Shown here piece after piece: positions 29,352 through 36,896 of a stretch of 64,000 bases of DNA (position 1 is its first letter; every line of letters begins with the position of its first letter). The translations under genes and the position numbers were made by a program. This DNA comes from Methanococcus vannielii SB (GTDB taxonomy: Archaea; AGJL01; Methanococci; Methanococcales; Methanococcaceae): contig NC_009634.1 of NCBI RefSeq assembly GCF_000017165.1, positions 634,249 through 698,248 of the forward strand, written 5' to 3'. The notes under the pieces are model-generated. The model worked only from the letters and a program-made list of their open reading frames with translations. It was not told the DNA's origin and searched no databases.

Positions 29352-31376
29352 CTATAATTTCTCCACTTTCGCAGCACATACTTTATATTCCGGGATTTTA
29401 CAGTTAGGATCAAGTGCAGGGTTCGTTAAAATGTTAGCTGCGGTTTCTGCAAAGTGGAATGGCATAAATATAACACCTTGCTTAATATTTGGGGTAATTT
29501 TTGCGTTTACAACCACTTCGCCCCTTTTTGTAGATACTTTAATTTTTTCTTTATTTTTAATCTTTAGAACCTTTGCATCGTCAGGGTGAATCTCAACAAA
29601 TCCTTCATCTATTTCATCAGACATGTGCTTACTTCTTCTTGTCATTGTACCCGTGTGGTAGTGGAAAATAATTCTACCAGTCGTTAGTGTAAGCGGGTAT
29701 TCTTGATTTGCCATCTCATCTGGATCTTTATATTCGACTGCAAATATATTCCCAAGACCATCAGGTGTTAAATATTTCTCACAGTGAAGTATAGGCGTTC
29801 CAGGATCATCTAATGTTTTACATGGCCAGTGTAGTCCATCAACACCAAGTCTTTCGTAAGTAACGCCACCATATTGTGGAGTAACCTTTGAAATTTCATT
29901 AAATACTTCTTCAGGAGTATTGAAGTTAAATAAATCCCCTTGACCCATCTTTTCAGCAATCATCTTTACAATCTTCCAGTCTTCGATTGCTTCACCGGGT
30001 GCGTCAACAGCTTTTCTTATCCTTTGAATTCTCCTTTCAGTATTTGAGAAAGTTCCATCTTTTTCTGCCCAGGAAGCTCCAGGTAACACAACATCTGCAA
30101 GTTTTGCGGTTTCAGTTAAGAATATATCTTGAACTATTAAAAAATCAAGGCTATTTAATGCATGTTCCACGTGGTGAAGGTCTGGATCTGAAACCATTGG
30201 ATTTTCACCAAGAATATATATACATTTTACTTGTTCACCCGCCTTAGAGAGCATATCTGGAATTGAAAGTCCAATTTGGCAATCAACTGGCGTATTCCAA
30301 GTTTCTGCAAGTTTTTCATGATTTAGTGGAATAGGTTGGTATCCCGGAAATACATTTGGAAGTGCACCCATGTCACATGCACCTTGAACATTATTTTGCC
30401 CCCTTAACGGGTTTACACCTGTTCCGGGTTTTCCCATGTTTCCAGTGATCATTGCCAAGTTACAACAACATTTTACGTTATCTACCCCATGAATAAACTG
30501 AGTTATACCCATACAGTAGAGTATTGTTGATTTTTCTGCGCTTCCATACATTTTTGCAGCTTCAATTATTAATTCAGGAGCTACACCGGTAATTTTAGAT
30601 ACGTATTCTGGAGTATATTTTTCAAGGGTTTTCTTCAATTCATCGTACCCTTTTGTCCTGTTTTTTATAAATTCATCATTTGTAAGCTTTTCATTTATAA
30701 TTACATGCATTACTCCGTTTAAAACTGCTGCGTTTGTACCTGGAAGTAATTGCAAGTATAAATCGGCCTGTTTTGCAGTTGGAGTATACCTTGGATCAAC
30801 TACAACGACCTTTGTACCTTTTTCTTTTGCACGAATAACCCTTCTTGCAACAAGCGGGTGTTGTTCAAACGTATTTGAACCTATTATAAATATACAATCT
30901 GCTTGTTCTATATCAGAAATTGAATTTGTCATAGCACCTGAACCAAAAGCTTGCCCTAAACCGACCACAGTTGCTGAGTGTCAAAGTCTTGCACAGTGGT
31001 CAATATTATTGGTCTTCATTACTGTTCTTGCAAATTTTTGAAATACGTAATTATCTTCATTGCTACATCTTGCAGATGAAAAAAATCCGATTTCTTCTGG
31101 AGAATAATCCTTTAATTTACTTGAAATCAAATTTAGAGCTTCTTCCCATGATGATTCAACCAATTCTCCATTTTTTCTAATTAATGGAGTTTTTAGTCTA
31201 TCTTCACAGTGTACAAACTCGTGACTGTAGCTTCCCTTAATACAGGTTTTTCCCTCATTTACCGGATGTCGTTTGAATGGATTTGTCCCAACTAGTTTTC
31301 CATCCTTTACAACGAGATCCAAACCGCAGCCTGTACCGCAGTAAGGGCATATCGTATGAATGAATTCCACGTTCAT
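29352..31376 (-). CDS. fdhA: Formate dehydrogenase alpha subunit, selenocysteine-containing
   Basis: A 674-residue catalytic subunit of the molybdopterin oxidoreductase family. The N-terminal [4Fe-4S] ligands are Cys10, Cys13, Cys17 and Cys45 (CPYCGTGC ... TCIKG). At codon 132 an in-frame TGA follows HCARL and precedes [15 protein letters not shown], exactly where formate dehydrogenases carry selenocysteine; with it the frame is open to the stop at 29352. Pterin-binding regions include [34 protein letters not shown] and [19 protein letters not shown]. It starts at the ATG at 31376 after GGTGAT. A likely SECIS hairpin lies upstream. The SelB factor needed for decoding is also in this window. 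It oxidises formate to CO2 and forms a complex with FdhB. Confidence 0.95.
30981..30983 (-). other. UGA selenocysteine codon of fdhA
   Basis: On the minus strand this is TGA, codon 132, in the context HCARL-U-HSATVVG. The match to formate dehydrogenase on both sides, without loss of frame, excludes an ordinary stop or frameshift. Confidence 0.93.
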
Positions 31377-31425
31377 TAATCATCACCGTTAAATTATGTG
31401 TGACACCTTTTGGTTTTCAGTTAAA

Positions 31426-31456
31426 GATTAGTATTCCAAATTAGTTCATACTAATC
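31426..31456 (-). ncRNA. Candidate SECIS element in the 5' leader of fdhA
   Basis: Minus-strand RNA folds as GAUUAGUAU (9 nt), then GAA, then CUA-AUU-UGG, then A, then AUACUAAUC (9 nt): a perfect 9-bp lower helix (10 with a G-U), a GAA/A asymmetric internal loop, a 3-bp upper helix (C-G, U-G, A-U) and a 3-nt loop. This is the archaeal SECIS plan, except that the upper helix is normally GC-rich. It ends 49 bases before the fdhA ATG. In M. jannaschii fdhA the SECIS is also in the 5' UTR (recalled). Neither the 29-bp fdhA-fdhB gap nor the region after fdhB offers another place. Confidence 0.7.
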
Positions 31457-31494
31457 CATTTGTGCTATAATTATTGTGTGCTATTTTCAATTTT

Positions 31495-31580
31495 TCGTGC
31501 TATATTACTTTATCAGTACTTAATATAAAAAATAATATCGTGCTATATTACTTTATCAGTACTTAATATAAAAAATAATA
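31495..31580. repeat. 43-bp perfect tandem direct repeat (two copies) upstream of fdhA
   Basis: Each unit begins TCGTGCTATATTACTTTATC and continues through CAGTACTTAATATA to AATAATA. The copies at 31495-31537 and 31538-31580 are identical. They lie about 120-200 bases before the fdhA start. The period is about four helical turns. Confidence 0.9.
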
Positions 31581-31749
31581 AAAAGAATAAATTAAAATAT
31601 GAAAAATGATAAATGTATTTTGAGTATTTAGTGTAGGCAGATAAAGTTAGGCTAGTTTATCTGAACTATTTGGCTAATACTTGAGTTGGCTTGACTCTAT
31701 GGGGTTAGATACGGAGGTGTCCGCCCCTTTGGGCATCATCCACAGTTAT

Positions 31750-32202
31750 TTAGGCTATATTAATTAACTTTCCCGATTCAATATTCATAAGATACCCATC
31801 AATTGCGACATCTTTGGGTATTGCAGGATGTTCCTTTAGAAGTCCTACACCATCTATAACGTTTCTTTCTTCACAGTTCATTCTGCCAAGCCATGCTTCA
31901 AAATCGGGTGTGAAATTTGGGTTTGCCCCTCTTTCAACCATCTTTTTTCTTACATCTTCAAAACTTGCAGCGGCCATTCCACAGTCAGTATGTCCAATCA
32001 CCATGATATTTTCAACACCTAAAAGGTATATTGCAACTACGAGAGAGCGAATTACATCTTCAGTTATGATGTTTCCTGCATTTTTTATTACTTTTGCGTC
32101 ACCTTGTTCAATTCCAAGCTTTTTTGAAAGGAAATTTACAAGTCTGGTGTCCATACAGGTTACAATTGCAAGTTTTTTCTTAGGCTTTGCATTTTCTCCC
32201 AA
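31750..32202 (-). CDS. Beta-class carbonic anhydrase
   Basis: A 150-residue beta-carbonic anhydrase. The zinc ligands are in CMDTR (near residue 21) and HTDCG (near residue 79). It hydrates CO2, and beside formate dehydrogenase and the formate transporter it probably balances CO2 and bicarbonate made from formate. I chose the TTG at 32202 because GGAGGT lies 7 bases upstream; the ATG at 32220 lacks a ribosome binding site and gives an 18-base longer product. It is one operon step below the small membrane protein gene (2-bp spacing to the longer start). Confidence 0.85.
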   Translation of the reverse strand: MGENAKPKKKLAIVTCMDTRLVNFLSKKLGIEQGDAKVIKNAGNIITEDVIRSLVVAIYLLGVENIMVIGHTDCGMAAASFEDVRKKMVERGANPNFTPDFEAWLGRMNCEERNVIDGVGLLKEHPAIPKDVAIDGYLMNIESGKLINIA

Positions 32203-32222
32203 AATATAACCTCCATGCAATA

Positions 32223-32759
32223 TTAATTAGATTTTCGAACACCTATGCCATAAATTTTGGGCGCCCATAGATTTGGAATTCCAATTATTCCGAAGAATTT
32301 ATAGTTTTTAGCTACTATTCCATATAGTTCAATCATGTCTCCTTTTTTAATCCCGTCTGGAACCGGCGATATAAGGTTAGAAAATATTTTGCCAGTTTCA
32401 TCACTTACTCTGATGGTTGGTTTTGTAGATATACCATATATTACCTTGTCCAATTTTCCAACAATTTTCACCCGATTATTCAGACTTTCTTTTGTTATTT
32501 CAGATATTTTATACTCTTTTGAAACGTCTACATATTCAGGAAGTAATTCATCAGATATTTTTTTGTTCATATTTGAAATTTTAATTGGGATTAATGTAAG
32601 ACCTAGTATGAACGGGATTGACATTAGAAGTATCCACAAATTTTTAGATACGTATACTGACCATGCTGTAAAAATTAAACATATTATGAGAGAAATAAAT
32701 GCCGAAGGAGTAGTTTTTGCATGTCTTGTCAGTTCACTTATTAGTACATTTGAATACAT
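32223..32759 (-). CDS. Membrane protein with C-terminal OB-fold-like domain, function unknown
   Basis: A 178-residue protein. Residues about 15-60 contain two hydrophobic segments (FISLIICLIFTAWSVYV, LWILLMSIPFILGLTL). The C-terminal half looks like a small beta-barrel: NRVKIVGKLDKVIYGISTKPTIRVSDETGKIF, GIKKGDMIELYGIV. I do not recognise a named family with certainty. It lies between fdhC and the carbonic anhydrase gene, in one run on the minus strand, so a role in formate or bicarbonate handling is plausible but unproven. GGTGTTATA precedes its ATG. Confidence 0.75.
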   Translation of the reverse strand: MYSNVLISELTRHAKTTPSAFISLIICLIFTAWSVYVSKNLWILLMSIPFILGLTLIPIKISNMNKKISDELLPEYVDVSKEYKISEITKESLNNRVKIVGKLDKVIYGISTKPTIRVSDETGKIFSNLISPVPDGIKKGDMIELYGIVAKNYKFFGIIGIPNLWAPKIYGIGVRKSN

Positions 32760-32788
32760 TATAACACCAAAAAGATGAATTTCCCATC

Positions 32789-33616
32789 TTAGATTTTCTT
32801 ACCGTATGCAAATTGGTATATCATTGATACAAAGAGTACAGCACCAATTATGTTTCCGATTGTTACTGGAATGATATTCCAAATCCACCAGTCGAGTACT
32901 GTTATATTTGCACCTAACATCATTCCTGCAGGAATAAAGTACATGTTTGCTACTGAGTGCTCAAACCCTGTCGCAACGAAACTCATTATTGGGAACCATA
33001 TCATGAATACTTTTCCAAGAACGCTTGTTGAAGCCATTGAACCAATAACTGCAAGGTTAACTAGCCAGTTACATCCAATACCCTTAACGAGAGCTGAAAA
33101 CCATCCAATAGCACCTCCTGCCATATAAGGTAAAACTTTAGCATTAGCAGTGCCAATTGCGGCCTGACCAAATGAATTTACTGTAAGCTGCCCTGTTGCA
33201 GCATCAATAGATTGTAATGGCCCAAATACCATCATCGCAGCGTATATTAACGAACCTATAAGGTTACCTATGTAAACACAAGTCCATACTTTTATCAGTT
33301 GTGCATAGGATGCTTTTTTCTGAAAAACAGCAACAGGTAACAACATCATGTCCCCCGTAACAAGCTCCATACCTGTAAGAATAATCATTATAAGGCCAAC
33401 GGGGAACACTGCTGCTGCCATGAATTTACCAAATCCAAGACCCATTGCTTCACCGATACCAGTTCCAACAATAGTGGCAAGTCCACCTCCCATTGCAATG
33501 TACGCTCCACCCATTATTCCTCTTACAAGGAGCTGACTTGGGGATAAGCTTCCTTTTACCTGACCTACATTTCCTGCAATTTCCACCATTTTGTCTGGCG
33601 GGTTTATATCTACCAT
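32789..33616 (-). CDS. fdhC: Formate/nitrite transporter family protein FdhC
   Basis: A 275-residue FNT-family channel with six hydrophobic segments. Family features are GGAYIAMGGGLATIVGTG, LVTGDMMLLPVAVFQ, YIGNLIGS and ATGFEHSVANMYFIPAGMM. It imports formate for FdhAB. I chose ATG at 33616 (MVDINPPDKM) because GGAGGTAATACGT lies just upstream; the frame opens 15 bases earlier. It heads the formate cluster fdhC - membrane protein - carbonic anhydrase - fdhAB. A palindromic element lies 32 bases upstream. Confidence 0.92.
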   Translation of the reverse strand: MVDINPPDKMVEIAGNVGQVKGSLSPSQLLVRGIMGGAYIAMGGGLATIVGTGIGEAMGLGFGKFMAAAVFPVGLIMIILTGMELVTGDMMLLPVAVFQKKASYAQLIKVWTCVYIGNLIGSLIYAAMMVFGPLQSIDAATGQLTVNSFGQAAIGTANAKVLPYMAGGAIGWFSALVKGIGCNWLVNLAVIGSMASTSVLGKVFMIWFPIMSFVATGFEHSVANMYFIPAGMMLGANITVLDWWIWNIIPVTIGNIIGAVLFVSMIYQFAYGKKI

Positions 33617-33647
33617 ACGTATTACCTCCATGGAATGTTGTGGTCTT

Positions 33648-33665
33648 GTGGGGTACTAACCACAC
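33648..33665 (-). promoter_or_regulatory. Candidate operator at the fdhC promoter
   Basis: GTGGGGTACTAACCACAC (plus strand) has GTGG and CCAC arms. It lies about 32 bases before the fdhC start and about 20 bases downstream of AT-rich TATA-like sequence (33667-33692), near the expected transcription start. Related elements occur before the YbjQ-like gene and the response regulator. Confidence 0.55.
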
Positions 33666-33865
33666 ATATGTATATCTACTATATTATATTTATCGATTGA
33701 ATTCATATAGTAAAGAATAAATACAGCATTATTGCTTGAAAAAACAGTAATAGTAAAGAATTAAGTCTTTTAAAAAATTAATCAAAAAACATTAACGGCA
33801 TAATTTAAAAATAGCAAGATAATAACGAAAGAAATATTAAAAAAATTAAAAATAGGAAAATGAAT

Positions 33866-34111
33866 TTAAGCCATTGTAAACTGGGCTTCGTCTGCTTTAA
33901 CTATTGTTCCATATCCTAAAAATTTACCATCAGCACAAGTAATCCTAAATGCAATTAATCCCATGCCGCCTTTAGCTTTTACCTGTTTTCTTAAATTTTC
34001 AACGATTTCGTCAACATTATCAGATATTGTTGAAGCTATTCCTAATGAATATAGCTGAAGTCCGGGTATTTCATCTGCAGTGGTAATTATAAACTTATCT
34101 TCAAAAATCAT
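33866..34111 (-). CDS. YbjQ-like (UPF0145/DUF74) small protein
   Basis: An 81-residue protein resembling the YbjQ/DUF74 family: FIITTADEIPGLQLYSLGIASTISDN, KQVKAKGGMGLIAFRITCADGKFLGYGTIVKA. The family is about 100 residues, so this one is slightly short. I chose ATG at 34111, with GAGGTG at 6 bases upstream; the longer frame from 34141 would include the operator region. The family's role is unknown; some members are considered metal-related. It is transcribed alone, between fdhC and a histidine kinase, with an element like that of fdhC upstream. Confidence 0.65.
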   Translation of the reverse strand: MIFEDKFIITTADEIPGLQLYSLGIASTISDNVDEIVENLRKQVKAKGGMGLIAFRITCADGKFLGYGTIVKADEAQFTMA

Positions 34112-34126
34112 CGACAACACCTCTTC

Positions 34127-34147
34127 GGTACTGCACCCCACAAAACC
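34127..34147 (-). promoter_or_regulatory. Candidate operator at the YbjQ-like gene
   Basis: On the plus strand it reads GGTACTGC then ACCCCACAAAACC. It is 16 bases before the ATG and about 20-25 bases downstream of a TATA run near 34168-34180, so at or just after the expected transcription start. It shares GGTACT and ACC(C)CACA with the fdhC and response regulator sites. Confidence 0.5.
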
Positions 34148-34322
34148 AATAAAATTTTGACTTTGAATATATATATAGTTTATTGTTTAGTTTGCAATAT
34201 ATAAAATACCTAAAAAAAATACTTATTTTTTAAATTAAATCGATAAAAACAATTAAATTAAAATATGAATCTTAATTAACATTTTTTTTGAAATTAAAAA
34301 AGTAAATATGTAGATATTATTT

Positions 34323-36248
34323 TTATTCTACTATGCTCTCTTCATAGATTAATGCAGGAAGTACTATATGAAACGTGCTACCACGTCCAAGTTCACTTTC
34401 AACCCATATGGTTCCGCCATGGGCTTGAATAATACTCTTACAAACTGCAAGACCGAGTCCAGAACCTCCTTTTTTACGCTTTGTTGAGGAATCAACCTGG
34501 TAAAACTGGTCAAATATTTTTTCCAAGTCTTTTTTTGGAATTCCTGCACCATTATCCTTAACTGTTATGTGTACATCCCCATTTTCAGTTTCTTTTCCGA
34601 TTATCATTATGGATTCATTTGCAGGGCTGAATTTTATCGCATTTTCAATTAAATTTGTAAAAACTTGTGTTATTCTATCTTTATCAGCATTTATTAGTAA
34701 ATCTTTAATGTCTTGTTTTAATTTAATGTTTTTTTCCGTTGCAAGCGGTGTTAAATACTCAATAACGTCACTTACAGTATCTTTAACATTCATAGCCTCC
34801 CGGTACATCTCAAGTTCTCCACGCTCTATTTTTGATAAATCAAGCATACTTTCAATAAGTCGCCTAAGTCTTATTATATTGTCATCTGCAACCTGAAGGC
34901 ATTTTCTTTGAGATTCGTTGATTGTACCCATTGTTCCGTCAAGTACGAGTTCAACATATCCTTTAATTGAAGTTAACGGAGTTCTAAGTTCATGAGAAAC
35001 TATTGCAATAAGGTCTGATTTTAAATTATCAAGCTCTTTTAGTTCCTCATATGACTCTTTTAATTCTTCTGCGTGTTTTTTAAGTTTTTCATTTGAACTG
35101 TTTATTTGGTCTGCCATTTCATTAAAAACTCTTGCAAGCATTCCAAATTCATCGTCAGTCGTTACATTAACTTTTTTAGTATAATCTCCACCACTTATCC
35201 ACTGTACCCCGTGCTTTAGTTCATCAAGAGGTTTTATTATGATTCTATTAAGTAGTAAGGAAACAGTAAGTGCAATTAATAGACCAATTAATCCAACTAC
35301 AAATGTTTGATCCCTTATATTTGAAAGAAGAGTAAAGTACTTATTTTCAGGAGTTCCGACAAATAATATGCCAATAATTTTTTCATCTGAGTCATATATT
35401 GGCTCATATGCTGTAAAATACCATTCATTTACAACATAAGCTCTACCGTAGTACGTTCCACCTTCTTCCACAACTTTAGTATATACATCGTTTGAAACTG
35501 GAGTTCCAATCGCTCTTTCATCGCCATCCAAAACGTTTGTAGATATACGAATACTGTCTAAAAATATTGTAGTTGCATCTCCAGACGAGTTTCTTACGAT
35601 ATCCACTATTTCATAATCATTATTTAATATATCAACAGCCATCGAAGCACCCAATAACTCCCCAAGTGTTCCATAAACTGGTTTTATTGAAACTAAGGCC
35701 ATTGCCCTATTTTTAATTAATGTTTCATTAGAAATGTCACTTTTAATCTCAATCTGTACAATATCCTCAACGTCTTCATATTTTAGAGTTTCAAGATCTA
35801 AAATTTCAATAAAAGAAAAGTCGTCATAAGATACTGCTTTAAAAAATAATTCAGAATAGCTATCATCCCCAGTAACGTTGGAGTTAGACCTTGCAATAAC
35901 ATTTCCATTCTTATCTAAAAGTACTACAAAGTCAGCTTCTGAAGATATTTTTGTTGCAGTTGCTAGATTTTTAAGGCTCCCGTAATCAGTATTTACAATT
36001 GAGTCCATAATACAATTGCTTGTTGCAACATAGGTATTTAGTGATGATAATTTTTCTAATTTAAGTCCCAATATACTTTCTGCAATTTTTAAATCGTTAT
36101 TTATCTTATCCTGAGCTTGGTTATTCATTTCATTTGTTATGGTGTTTATTGAAACTGCACCAAGCATTACTATGGGGATTAATGCGACAATTATGGAATA
36201 CATCATCAATTTAGTCCCTAATCTTTTAATTGGAGGTATAGTTTTCAT
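34323..36248 (-). CDS. Sensor histidine kinase with periplasmic-type Cache sensor, HAMP and kinase domains
   Basis: A 641-residue membrane kinase. TM1 is about residues 18-40 (MMYSIIVALIPIVMLGAVSI), an extracytoplasmic sensor follows (about 40-300, Cache-like: YYGRAYVVNEWYFTAYEPIYD ... GILFVGTP), TM2 about 310-335, HAMP (EFGMLARVFNEMADQINSSN), a coiled coil, then HisKA with VSHELRTPLTSIKGY and the ATPase N, G1 and G2 boxes (NLIENAIKFSP, DNGAGIP, GGSGLGLAVCK). ATG at 36248 follows AAAGGAGA. It lies 42 bp downstream of the response regulator and probably shares its promoter. The ligand is unknown. Kinases are few in this group of archaea. Confidence 0.88.
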   Translation of the reverse strand: MKTIPPIKRLGTKLMMYSIIVALIPIVMLGAVSINTITNEMNNQAQDKINNDLKIAESILGLKLEKLSSLNTYVATSNCIMDSIVNTDYGSLKNLATATKISSEADFVVLLDKNGNVIARSNSNVTGDDSYSELFFKAVSYDDFSFIEILDLETLKYEDVEDIVQIEIKSDISNETLIKNRAMALVSIKPVYGTLGELLGASMAVDILNNDYEIVDIVRNSSGDATTIFLDSIRISTNVLDGDERAIGTPVSNDVYTKVVEEGGTYYGRAYVVNEWYFTAYEPIYDSDEKIIGILFVGTPENKYFTLLSNIRDQTFVVGLIGLLIALTVSLLLNRIIIKPLDELKHGVQWISGGDYTKKVNVTTDDEFGMLARVFNEMADQINSSNEKLKKHAEELKESYEELKELDNLKSDLIAIVSHELRTPLTSIKGYVELVLDGTMGTINESQRKCLQVADDNIIRLRRLIESMLDLSKIERGELEMYREAMNVKDTVSDVIEYLTPLATEKNIKLKQDIKDLLINADKDRITQVFTNLIENAIKFSPANESIMIIGKETENGDVHITVKDNGAGIPKKDLEKIFDQFYQVDSSTKRKKGGSGLGLAVCKSIIQAHGGTIWVESELGRGSTFHIVLPALIYEESIVE

Positions 36249-36290
36249 ATTTTCTCCTTTATTAGTAACACCCAAAGTCTAAAAAATAAT

Positions 36291-36656
36291 TTAATTCTGA
36301 TTTGAAAGTATTGCTTTGACCTTTAAAAGTAAATCATCCCTGTCAAACGGTTTTACAATACAGTCATCAACCTTTTTATTAATTGCAGTCTCAATTGTAC
36401 TTATTTGAGCATTTGCAGTTAAAACAATTACCGGGATATTGGAATAACCCTCACTTCGAATTTTATCAAGGTATTCCCAACCAGTCATACCTGGCATCAT
36501 AAGGTCTAAAATTATTAAATCTGGCTTTTTTTTGATTAATTCAAGTCCCTGATAGCCATCCTGTGCAGTTATAACCTCATATCCACTTATTTCAAGAATT
36601 ATCCGTACGAGGTTTAAGATATCCTCTTCATCTTCAACAATTAAAACTTTTTTCAT
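36291..36656 (-). CDS. CheY-like response regulator receiver protein
   Basis: A 121-residue single receiver domain: VLIVEDEEDI (acidic pocket), DLIILDLMMPGMTG with the phosphoacceptor Asp, VIVLTANAQ and VKPFDRDDL with the conserved Lys. There is no output domain, so it must act by protein contact. I chose ATG at 36656, which follows GGTGCATATA; the frame extends another 93 bases upstream, but those residues are not receiver-like. It is first in the operon with the histidine kinase. The divergent FIST protein may be its output partner. Confidence 0.85.
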   Translation of the reverse strand: MKKVLIVEDEEDILNLVRIILEISGYEVITAQDGYQGLELIKKKPDLIILDLMMPGMTGWEYLDKIRSEGYSNIPVIVLTANAQISTIETAINKKVDDCIVKPFDRDDLLLKVKAILSNQN

Positions 36657-36729
36657 TATATGCACCACATATACCATTATAGAGGCATTGGATAACAGAA
36701 AACACTTAAAATTAAGAAAAATCATGACT

Positions 36730-36747
36730 GTGGTACTCAAACCACAC
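36730..36747 (-). promoter_or_regulatory. Candidate operator at the response regulator promoter
   Basis: GTGGTACTCAAACCACAC (plus strand) has GTGG and CCAC arms and ends in the same AACCACAC as the fdhC site. The minus-strand TATA box TTTATATA is at 36754-36761, so the element covers the expected transcription start. It is also about 150 bases upstream of the FIST gene on the other strand. Confidence 0.55.
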
Positions 36748-36896
36748 AATAACTATATAAACTTAGCTTAGACATACTAATTACAAATTTATGACTGTAT
36801 AGTATTTATACGTTACTAAACAAAACTATTAGTGATGGCAGTTACAATTTAAAGGCATTTTTAAATTTACTTTAATTATTAACAATTGGTGTTAAT

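Larger units (their letters stand above)
31377..31749 (-). promoter_or_regulatory. fdhA upstream region with several structured elements
   Basis: No gene is visible in these 373 bases. From the start codon outward they hold a SECIS-like hairpin (31426-31456), four GTGCTAT motifs (31462, 31478, 31497 and 31540 region), a 43-bp tandem repeat (31495-31580), an 8-bp-stem inverted repeat CAGATAAA/TTTATCTG (31638-31663) and a GC-rich element with GCCC/GGGC (31714-31743). AT-rich runs in the repeats could supply minus-strand TATA boxes. Whether fdhA shares a transcript with the carbonic anhydrase gene cannot be told. Confidence 0.6.

Noticed and set aside
29352-31376. fdhA as a pseudogene or frameshifted gene split at 30981
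   Set aside because: Both parts are in the same frame and separated by a single TGA at the known Sec position, so it is a selenoprotein gene.
31384-31730. Long-range pairing of AGGUGUC near fdhA with GACACCU near carbonic anhydrase
   Set aside because: A 7-bp match over about 310 bases is expected by chance at this length.
31714-31743. GC-rich hairpin as the SECIS of fdhA
   Set aside because: It lacks the GAA/A internal loop on either strand and is about 340 bases upstream; the 31426-31456 hairpin fits better.
31714-31780. Short plus-strand TTG ORF after GGAGGTG, antisense to carbonic anhydrase
   Set aside because: It has only 12 codons and no conservation evidence; the GGAGGTG match can be chance in a structured region.
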